Under the pieces are notes generated by a model, which worked only from the letters and a program-made list of their open reading frames with translations, ran no database searches and was not told the origin of the DNA. Of a stretch of 64,000 bases of DNA, positions 33,982 to 44,053 are shown in pieces. This DNA comes from Spinellus fusiger. Its lineage: Eukaryota; Mucoromycota; Mucoromycetes; Mucorales; Phycomycetaceae. The translations under genes were made by a program, and so were the position numbers. Location: assembly GCA_025094145.1 (NCBI GenBank), contig JALLLS010000014.1, forward strand, positions 372,001 to 436,000, written 5' to 3'. The stretch's first letter is position 1. Every line of letters begins with the position of its first letter.

Positions 33982-36003
33982 ATGACTCACGAGTGGGAAT
34001 CCATGCCAGAAGAAACGGTTCTTGATTTTTGGAAGAGACAGTTAACTATCCATGCTGAAAAGAGACTTGCACAGTATTATACAAGGCTCGAAGATGGCAC
34101 CGAGACTTACAAGACACTCACTTATGAGCAATTTGACCGCATTACAACCAATCTTGCCTGTGAATCGAAACCAATGTTCAAAGATAATACCTACATTGGC
34201 TACATTAATAACCACTCTATCGATTATTTGATTACATATGTCAGTTTTCTGAAAATGAACTCAATCTTAGTGTGCCTTTCCACCAAAAATTCAGCAGCTG
34301 CAAATGCCAGCTTACTTCAAAGTGTAAATACCACAACTCTGTTAGCTGTTCCCAGCTACAGTACCATGGCACATGACACATCGGCTATTCTAAGGAATGG
34401 TAGAGTAACCATTGTCAATCCCTATGACATTGATGCAATGATCAACAAACCTTTGAACTCTGATGCTGAAGAAATACTGAGAATAACCACACAAAAAAGT
34501 ATCTATGATACAACATTAATTCTTCATAGGTAAGATATTCCTTCTTACAACATCCAACTCAACCTTCTTATCTCTATTTAGTTCAGGATCTACTGGCAAC
34601 CCAAAGATCATTTATCTAGATAGTCGAGTCTTTTTACATTCAAGAGGCATGCTAAAAGTCAGTGAGAAAGACTGTGGATTTAATGTACTTGGTGATCAAC
34701 CCAACATATTATTTTACTATATGCCTTTGTAAGTCCTTTATAGTGTTTTTATTTTTATTTATTTTTAAAACAAAATTCTAAAATAATAATAATAATGCAA
34801 CTTTAGATTTCATATGTCGGGTCAAATATTCATTACAAATGCCATATTTACGGGAAGTAATGTGGTATTCATGGAACCAAAAGTATCCTGTGTAAAAAGG
34901 ATATTTACTGCCATGAAAGACACCAAGTGTGATATTGCTTTACTTCCTCCGTTAATCATGAAGCAATTACTTTATCACGCAGATGAAATCAATGATTGGT
35001 CTGTGCTTCAGAATCTGAAAGTCATTGCGTAAGAATGAAAAGAAAAAGTGGGAGTTCATTACTTATATCTCCTTGTTCAATATATATATATATATAAAAT
35101 AGACATGGTGGTGCAATTCTTAAAAAAGAGACTGAGGAAACATATAGAGAAAAACATATCAACATATGTTCTTTTTATGCAGGAACTGGTAAGCAAGTTT
35201 TTCTTTAATCGGGTTCTCAATGTTCTTCTATCTTCGTCTACAGAAATGGGCATTGTCTTGACAGAAAACTTCGCACTCAATGGTCCTAACAAGCATTATT
35301 TAAAACCCTTATCAACAATGAAGCAATATTGCCTATGGGAAGACTATGCTCCTGACCCGAGATTGAAGCAGCTTATTATTCGACACGATTGTCCAACTTT
35401 GAGCATCAGTGTCAAAAGAAGAGAGAATGGAAATTACGAGACGAATGACTTGTTTCTGGAAGACAAATTGAATCCTGGGCACTATACATATGTTAGTCGT
35501 ACAGAAGACACTTTAGTCTTGTAAGTCTTAGCAAAACGTACACAATAGTACCAAACTAATTATTAAAATAATGACTGGTATTTAGGAACACTGCCAGTAA
35601 AGTCAATCCTCTTCCTATTGAAATAGCTATTCGTGAATGTCCCATCATAAATGAATGTCTTGTTTTTGGTATGGGCTATCCATGCATTGGTGTTTTGGTA
35701 AAATTGTCTGAGGATGCTCATCTTAAATATTCTGTTGATGAGATCCAGGACATTGGTAAGTGTTTCTGATTATCAAAATTACTTTCTTCTTATGTCTTAT
35801 CTTTCTCTTTACTAGTGTACTCGGCTGTTGACAAAGCAAACACTTTTGCCCTGGAATACACAGTCATTAAGAAGTCCATGATAAAGATACTCTCAGCCAA
35901 TGAGACCTTTCCTATGACAGATAAATATACTGTGAAAAGAAAACTTGGGTATATTCAGTACAAGAACACCATTGAAGCTCTTTATGAACAGCCATCTGTC
36001 TAG
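33982..36003 (+). CDS. Stand-alone AMP-dependent synthetase (adenylation enzyme)
   Basis: Seven exons: 33982-34529, 34582-34728, 34807-35028, 35103-35188, 35244-35520, 35586-35755, 35816-36003 (545 residues). An ANL-superfamily enzyme that would activate a carboxylate with ATP. The P-loop ILHSSGSTGNPKIIY spans the first splice junction. Later blocks are FHMSGQIF, LKVIAHGGAIL, FYAGTEMGIVLTEN (A5-like) and RTEDTLVLNTASKVNPLPIE. The last resembles the A8 region of fungal NRPS-like reductases, where a KTNP-type motif is usual. The protein stops after a short carboxy-terminal subdomain with no carrier or reductase domain. Substrate unknown. It is flanked by repeats on both sides, so recent local rearrangement is possible. 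Confidence 0.75.
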
Positions 36004-37563
36004 TTCTTTATAGTTTATGAGCAAAATTACAACTCTATTGATTATCCCACTGTCTTATGTGTTATTTTTATTCATTTTTATAAATACTAGCAGGCACTTT
36101 GCGCTCATAAACCAAACCAATGCTTATCAGAGTTGTGTTTTTCTACAGTTGATAGAGACAGTGTGTTAGATTGTTGATATTTTAATATATATTAAACATA
36201 ATAAATATATAGACTGAAAACAAAGGTACTTTTATGTAAACAACATTCTACTGTACGAAATGTTCTGTAGGTCATAAAATGAATTCTTTATTAAATAGGT
36301 CTAGGATCAAGACAATCATTAAATATTAATACATAGCAACCACAAAAACCTCTTTAGTAATTCAAGAACAAAGGTTCTTTTTTATTTTTATTTTTATGTG
36401 TTTATCTTTTTTCTTCTGATTTTTGTCTCAAACTCTTTACAAGTAAATATTTGATATAATTCATCCCATAAAGGTCGAGATATCTCTTAATGTGTAAATC
36501 CACCTGCCTAAAACTATATTTTAGAGGGCCGATTTAATTGAAGACTCAGATGACACCAAAACGGGATATGTTTCTATGGTGATATGACTACTCGTCTGTA
36601 ATAGCAGATTCATTACAGCTTACTATATTCATAATAATATAAAAAAGATATATAAAAAAGATAAAAAAAGAAAGATAAATAACATAAATTAGAAGAGAGT
36701 GTTCAATGAAGTTTATAGATACAATCAGAGTACAATCACTTGTTGACAGACGAGATTATTTTGATAGAAGCTAAAGAAGACACTCATATAGTGAAACAAG
36801 AGAGTGGTATGGATTCTTTTTTTTTTTTTAAAAAAAATAAAAATAAGAAAATTGCTTATCTGTTAATGTTGATATGGTAATTCAATGCATAGCTACTTCG
36901 AATAGGGTCTTTTTTTTATGCTTCTTTTGTCCCTGCATGCTTTAACTCTTGTCTGCTCGGCTGCAACTGTATCCTTGGACGTAAATAGGACGATGACTCA
37001 CCCTAATGCTTTTATTTCCAATCCCATCAAAGAAGAAGGAGCCTCTATCCCTGAGGCATTCTAACCAAGCATAGTCTAGTTCTTATAAAGAGAAGAGGTA
37101 CTTTATACTCTTTATAGGAGAAGTAAATCATAGAATGTTCACTCCAGCCCATGATAATCTGATAAGTCACACCTACCAAATAATAATAAAACAACTCAGT
37201 CAGTGATGTACTTGCAAGAGGCCTGCGATGATTGGATAAAGATGTAGTTTATAGGTAGCAGCAAGAAGGATATGCCAATAGCAGTTCTGTATATATGTGT
37301 GTGTGGACAGATAGATAGATGGAATAGACAGATAAATAGATACAGCACTTGTTTAACCATAGAGTTCTACAAATATCCACCTGTTGACTTAAATATAGCT
37401 AATCTCTTCTCTTTGTGCCTTATTTTTTACCATCATTAGAAATCCCCGAGTGACATGCAAACATACGTGTGCACTGTTGCTGTCACAATAAGCTTGTTTT
37501 TTGTATTTCAGCCCCGCCCACTTCCCTGATTTTCTTTCTCTTTCTTCTTACTCTTTGCATGAG
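36004..37563. other. Intergenic region
   Basis: AT-rich with a short Helitron-like remnant (36085-36150), T/A runs (36819-36845) and GATA/TAGA repeats (37310-37340). No supported gene. The last ~60 bp before 37564 are C/T-rich and probably the leader of the PUF gene. Confidence 0.45.
36085..36150 (-). mobile_element. Short Helitron-derived remnant
   Basis: The block CCAATGCTTATCAGAGTTGTGT and its CTAGCAGG/GCTCATAA flank resemble 61010-61070 at the end of the Helitron helicase relic, over about 60 bp with mismatches. No coding content. Confidence 0.4.
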
Positions 37564-38664
37564 ATGGACCTTTCGTGGGACATTAACAGTGCAGCAAAGC
37601 ACAAGTACAAAAAGAACAACAGCCCTAATAACACACCTCGCGTAGACAACTCTCGGTAAGCCAACCCCCTTCTTCTTCTCTTTTCTTCTCCTCTTTCCTG
37701 TTATAGTGTGGTGGTGTGTGGTGGTGGTGGTTGTTATGATGGAAGGTGGGTTAACTTTTTATTTATTATTATTATTGGATAGACTGACTGTAGAAGAGGG
37801 ACAACCCAGTGCGGGAGCGTATTCACCAGCAGACAGACACCCACTGCTAAGAAGACCACGCGCAGACACAATGCCTGCCCAGCCTTCGTTTCCTTTTACT
37901 CCCTTGTTCTCCTCTCTGGCTCCCACCTCCAGGCACCGATCAGGCTCAGTGAATATTCCCTCTGACTCACCAGAAAACACGAACCTAGACTATTCCGCCA
38001 TGGAGGAGACAGACAGTGCTATTGCCAGCACCCTTGCCTCTCTTGGACTGGACGAAGGAGAAGATCCCATTGAAAGATCCACTCCAGGCACTGGATTTCC
38101 ACCCCCGGGTCTTTCTCTCCCTCACACCCCCTTTTATTCTGCCGACAGCCCACACGCCACTCGTAACAGGGCGTACACTGTCGCCACACGCGCACCGTTG
38201 GATCGTCCTGATCTTAACCGAATCGTCCCTGGCATCTCGTTCAGTCCCTTTTCGGCACAGACACTCACTACAGTACAGACACGGCCTCGTGCTATCAGCG
38301 TGGGGATGTCGGATGGACATATCTCCTTTTCTCCTTTTGATGAGACAGCATTCCAGTCTATGCCTAGATTTCAGCCTCAGGTGGTGGTGTCTGATCCAGT
38401 GGAGCGTGGACTACGCACAACTTACAGTAGTGGCAATTTGTTTGACTTGAACCGAGACATGGCCTATGTTCTTGGCACCAGCAGAAGAAGTTCGCGTAGA
38501 ATAGCATCACACGAACAACTGGATCGATTGCCAGAGGCCATCGACAGTAATGACAGCAGTGCCAATGTAAGTTTATTATTATTATTTATTATTATTATTT
38601 AAAAAAAAAGTGAGTGAGTGAGTGAGTATGTGAGTGAGTGAGTGAGTGAATATGTGAGTGAATA

Positions 38665-38695
<31 letters not shown>

Positions 38696-41227
38696 GTGTG
38701 TGTGTGTGTCCTAGACTCATGTTCTACCCTTAGGACTTTTATGGCACAGCAGACAATGCCCTGTGGTCTGGCATCGACAGCTCTTCTACAGGCACGCAAA
38801 TCCCTTCTCGTGCCTTGTGGCTAGGCAACATCAATCCTTCTCTCAGTGTTCCTGATCTGATCCAACTGTTCTCGCGCTACGGTACAGTGGAGAGTGCAAG
38901 AATCCTGTCCGACAAGGAATGTGCCTTTGTCAACTTCAACACTGTTGAGTCTGCCCTGGAGGCCAAAGTGGATCTGGAGACTCGCTTGGGCAATAAAGTG
39001 GCAGGCACACCTGTGAGAGTAGGATTTGGAAAAGCAGATGTCAACATTGCCATGGCCCTTACAAATGAAGCAGGTCCAAATGCACAAGGACCTACCCGTG
39101 CATTATGTAAGTGCAATGCTACTCTAGCAATCACCCAATCTCACCCATGTCTATATAAATATATAAATATAAAAGGGGTGGGGAATATTCCTGCCAGTAT
39201 CAACCCTGCTCTTCTCAAGGCACTATTCCAAAACTACGGTCCTATTGAGTCAGTGCGAGTGCTGTCTCATAAGAACTGCGGATTTGTTAATTTTGAACAT
39301 CAAGAAGATGCAGTGAGAGCACGCAAAATACTACAGAACAAGGAGGTATTAGGGCCAGGGACAGGACCCGTGAGGATTGGATTTGCCAAGGTCCCTGCTA
39401 CACCCGAGGAAAATCTAGGGGATGAGATCTTGGCGCCTAGCATGGCCACGTCAGCCACACCTGTTGTTGTAAAGACAGGTGTGCCTAACAACTACCAAGC
39501 AACCCAGTGGGCTACAGCCATGATGATGACGAGTATGATGATGAAGGCGTCTGGACAGCAGCAGTCCTTGTCGTCTTCCCAGCCTACGAGTCTGTGCACT
39601 GCCATTGCTGCTGAGAGACGCTTTATTATGCAACAGCTAGGACTGAATTTGCCAGTGGAAGAAGAAAAAGGTAAGCCGGCAGTGAAGGGGGTCTATAGGT
39701 CAAGTAACATAAGAATGTAGAGGAGAGAGTGCCTATTAGTTATTGCTCGGTGATTCCTATTCTTCCTGAGATTGGTGTGGACCGGCAGCTGGAGCCCCTG
39801 CGATTGCGTGAAATGCGCAAAGGCCTGGATTCTGGCCAGGTACTTGCAGAGGTTGAGGACATGGCTATGGAGTGTATGGATGAGATTGTGGAGTTGTGCA
39901 GTGGTAAGTGCAAGGCATGTATGGCTGTGGTTATTCACAGGACTAGATTATGTTGGGAACACCGTCATTCAGAAGCTGTTTGAGTATTGCAATGAAGCCA
40001 CTAAAGAGACAATGCTGATGAACATTGCTCCCTACCTTGCATCTATTGGTGTCCATAAGAATGGCACTTGGGCTGCACAAAAGATCATTGACTATGCCTA
40101 CACAGAGACACAGGCAAGTGAGCCCTGAAGCATGGTGGTGTTGTGTGTATTGGACACTAAGCCTTATATTTGTTGTGTAGGTTCATATTGTACGCACTCA
40201 TATTGCACCTTATGTACCTCTGCTTCTCCTGGATCAGTTTGGAAACTATGTGGTGCAGTGCTCACTACGCATGGGTCCAGAGAGAAACCAGTACATCTTT
40301 GATGCTATTGTAGACAAATGCTGGGAGATTGGACAAGGCAGATTTGGTGCTCGTGCTGTTCGTGCTATTCTTGATAACCCGTGCGTGACAAAGGAGCAGC
40401 AGGTGTATGCAGCAGCAGCTATTGTACAGAATGCGGTTTTACTTACTACCAATACGAATGGTGCCCTTTTATTACTGTGGTTGTTGGATACATCTGAATT
40501 ACCTGGACGCTACCGTGTGCTGTGTCCTCGTCTCCTGCCCTATCTTACCAAGCTATGTACCCATAAACTGGGCTCCATGACCGTCTTCAAGGTGATTAGC
40601 CAGCGTCAAGAACCCGATGCTAGTCAATTACTGCTGAATGCGATATTCAATGACCCTGTTCTATTGGATGATGTGCTCAAAGACCAAATGCATGGTGTGG
40701 GGCTTGTGCAGAAGATTATTGGTCTGTCGCATCTGGACAAACGCCAACAGATTGTGAGTCAAGTCAAAGAAGCACTGACTGTCCGTCTTAAAGTGCAATC
40801 TACACAAGTCTACCGTAGACTATTTGAGGATTTGGAACAGGAAGTACCACAGGAAACAGCTGAGGACAGAGAAGCAGCCACGGTTGAGGAATTGGAAGCA
40901 GAACAAAAGAGAATTGAATGGCTACAGAATCCACAGGCTGTAGCTATGATGGCTAATATGTATGCTGCTGCTATGACGGCTGCTGCTGTTACTTTGAACT
41001 CTCCTCCACCCTTACCAGCACAGTCTGCCATGGCCGAATCCTCCGATTTACCTGATATGGCCCACTTTGATCAATTGATAAAGAATCTCTTGCAAGGAGA
41101 GTCCCCGTCCCCGTCCACTTCTACTGCTTCTGCTTCTGCTTCTGCTTCTGCCACTGTCACCTTCCATGCTGACAGTGGGGAAGAAGTAGACACACCTAAA
41201 GAAGAGGAAGAGACTAGACACACCTAA
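37564..41227 (+). CDS. Jsn1/Puf1-type RNA-binding protein (two RRMs plus PUF repeats)
   Basis: Seven exons: 37564-37655, 37783-38566, 38734-39106, 39176-39670, 39721-39903, 39941-40113, 40181-41227 (1048 residues). The N-terminal ~310 residues are Ser/Pro-rich and disordered. RRM1 (~318-395) has RALWLGNINPS and KECAFVNF; RRM2 (~415-490) has LWVGNIPASI and NCGFVNF. PUF repeats (~610-910) include LDYVGNTVIQKLFE, LDQFGNYVVQC, GARAVRAIL and NTNGALLLLWLL. Two RRMs before PUF repeats is the layout of budding yeast Jsn1/Puf1 and Puf2, which bind mRNAs of membrane and mitochondrial proteins. The tail is Ala/Ser-rich (repeated GCTTCT). The intron at 40114-40180 starts GC, not GT (CAG|GCAAGT). Confidence 0.87.
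38601..38711. repeat. GTGA, TATA and GT microsatellites in intron 2 of the PUF gene
   Basis: The intron between 38567 and 38733 consists largely of GTGAGTGA, TATATA and GTGTGT runs. These generate spurious frames on both strands. Confidence 0.85.
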
Positions 41228-41526
41228 AGAAGAGGGTAAAAAAAAAGGATGAATTACTTTTTACTATCTATAATCGTCCAATGACGGTTATCCATTGTAT
41301 ACAGCCCACTTCATTCTACCTAATAGTTCTGCTGGAAAGAAAACAAAACAAAGCTTGGTTTTATATAGATAGAGACACTCTTTATTATTACTTTTTATTA
41401 TTTCTTCTGTTATTTCTTCTATTATCATCATCATTATCATTATCACTACCAACACTTTTCTTTGTTTTCTTCATTCAACACCCAACAACACCCCTTTATC
41501 AAGCAGTGTAAATATAACATTTGTTA

Positions 41527-41559
<33 letters not shown>

Positions 41560-41680
41560 AATAAATAAATAATAGTAATAATAACAGATAGATAACAGAT
41601 AGATAACAGATATATAATAATAGGAAACACAACTCTACCAGTTATTTACATTTTCCCAAAGTGACGTTTGTTTCTACTTC
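41228..41680. repeat. Intergenic region with AAT, AAAT and GATA runs
   Basis: AATAATAAT and AAATAAAT runs at 41527-41575 and GATAACA repeats at 41586-41612 just before the glycosyltransferase gene. No gene. Confidence 0.65.
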
Positions 41681-43744
41681 ATGTCTGCGTCACTCCATAA
41701 CAAACCACCTCCTTCACGACTTCCTTTTCACCGTTCTTCCACCAAAGAATACAAAATACGGTACAAGAAAAAAAAAAGAAGCTTTGGCGGAGGATGGTCT
41801 TTTCGCTGTATTCTTCTTGTTGCTGTTGGATTCTTTGTTCTACGACAGTGGATTATCTCTACCTTTTATACACCAGCCCATCCAGACACCCAATACCCAC
41901 TTCTCCCACAACACCTTCAACTGGCACGCTCTGTTTCCACCACCCCACCCCACGAAAGTATTCCAAACATAGTCCATTTTGTCTATGGCCTGGCAGATCC
42001 CCAGCCTACGCTGACACTGATGCACTACTTGGCTATCAAGTCAGCCCACGACACCCTTCGTCCTGAGAAGATTATTCTTCATTACCACCATAGACCTGTG
42101 GGGAAGTACTTTGAAAGGGCACTTCCTATGCTGACACTGCATCAGGTGCCTTTGATCACTGAGATCTTTTCTCATCGCGTCACTCACCCTACTCTCCTAG
42201 CCGACAGTCTGCGGCTAAGTCTTTTAGTGGAGCAGGGTGGTATTTTGCTGGATCTGGAGATGATCTCTCTCAAGTCTCTGGATCATCTTCTTCATCATGA
42301 ATGTGTTATGGTGCAGCGGGACAAGGGTAAATTTCCTTTTTATTCTTTATTCTTTATTTTCTTTCTTATTCTTATTCTATCTGTGCAGAGGGAACCATGG
42401 GTCTCTCCACCTCCATGATCATGGCCACTCCAAAGTCACGCTTCTTGCAGCGATGGTATGCCACGTATGCTCTTCTCAACACTACAGATCCCGTCTACCA
42501 CTCCCATCTACTGCCTGGAAAACTCGCCACGTATTACAAAGAAGAAATCACTCTGTTGAACCACACTGCCTATTTCCAGCCATTGTGGGATGATATTGGA
42601 TTGCGTGGATTATACTATGAGAAGGTGGATACATATGAAGAGAGTCTTGGCATTCATAGCTGGGCGTCTGTAGCAGGACCCTCCCTAGTGCACACACTGG
42701 ATGAAAAGACACTCTTCTCTGTTGATACTAGTTTCTACTGCCAATTGAGACAGTTCTTGGTGGATTCAAGGGAGAATGTTCGTCCAGAAGCATGCCGTGT
42801 GATGGATAGTACTGAGATGGAAGATGGGTTGGGTAAGTATGAACCCACAGAGAAGTAGAGAGAAGTAGAGAGAGAGTGTGTGTGTGTGTGTGGATCCCCA
42901 TTCATAGTGTCTATCTATCTCTATCTATCTCTGCCTCTGCCTCCGCCTCTGCCCTTGTGTCTGTATGTCTATGTCTATGTCTATTGTGTTAGTGGGGCAA
43001 TGGACACTTCTTCTGATGTCTACCCAACACGACATGCCCATTGGACCAGTACAAGACACTTCTGGCCACCATCTGAATGGACTCTTCTTTACTCAGTCCT
43101 CAGGAGAAATACGCTATGCTGTTCTGCCCATGCCACGTGTATTGAGTCTTCAGGCATTGACTGTCAGTTGGTGGATGAAGACACAGACGACACAACAAGG
43201 TGCTGTTCTTGTTCTTTCTACTGACCACGGAAAAGTACAAGTCACAGCCCACACAATGCCTCACTCTTCCTCCTCTACTCTCTCATTGGGAGTCTCCACA
43301 CGCACTGTACAGTATCCACAGGCATGGGAGACAGTAGAGAATAGTGAAGCAGTGACGGGTCTTTATCCCATTAATGAGAAGGAGGAGGAGGAGGAGGAAA
43401 AGAAGAAGGATCAGTATCATCACTATTGTCTTGTTTTGGATGAAAGCGGGTCCACAGGCCCTTCTTTGGTCCTGTACATGGATGGCTATGTTATGACCAG
43501 CCAGCAACAGTGGTCCATGCCAAAGACAGCTGGTACTTTGGTACGGAGTGTGTGGTTGGGTGCCTCTGCACCAGAAATAAGCACAGAGGCACCAGGGACA
43601 TGGGAGGTGACGTTGGGCTTGGAAGCGCAATTTGAACATGTACGCGTATGGAAGGAGGCCCGTGCTTCTGATGTAGTAAGAGCACAGCTCCACCAAGAAA
43701 GAAAAGAGAGACTGTCTCTTGCTTCTTTAACCCCACAGCCATAA
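41681..43744 (+). CDS. GT32-like glycosyltransferase with C-terminal lectin-like domain
   Basis: Three exons: 41681-42326, 42389-42832, 42993-43744 (613 residues). Type II membrane topology: a basic 40-residue cytosolic tail, then one hydrophobic anchor (FRCILLVAVGFFVLRQWII, ~42-60). The region IPNIVHFVYGL and later RLSLLVEQGGILLDLEMIS matches the DXD sugar-transferase (Gly_transf_sug/GT32) pattern, in which GGIYxDxD is usual; here it is D-L-E. From about residue 385 the protein is unlike GT32 and reads as a concanavalin/LamG-like sandwich (LQALTVSWWMKTQTTQQGAV, HHYCLVLDESG, FEHVRVWKEARASDVV). An acidic run of Glu/Lys interrupts it. Probably a Golgi enzyme acting on cell-surface glycans; substrate unknown. 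Confidence 0.7.
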
Positions 43745-44053
43745 AAGATACATCTATAACGAAAGAAAGAAAAAAGAAGACATACACGTCTTTACTAAAG
43801 ATAAGCCTAATAAAAGAAGACTATGGAATCGTACATGTTTAGACTACAGACCGTGGAGAGAGAGAGAGAGAATAGCAGTGCAATGTTATTTAGCAGTCCT
43901 GTTATTGGTCTTGCTATAGAGCTTTCTGTCTATCTACACTTTGAAAGAATAGGTAAAAGTCATGTGGAACCAAGGATCGGAGTTGTTGTCATATAAAAAA
44001 AACGAGTCCCTTGTCATGTGCTTGTCGTATTCTGTTCTTTGTTCTTATTCATA
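43745..44053. other. Short intergenic region
   Basis: AG-rich run at 43857-43870 and a pyrimidine-rich stretch just before the Vps9 start. No gene. Confidence 0.45.
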
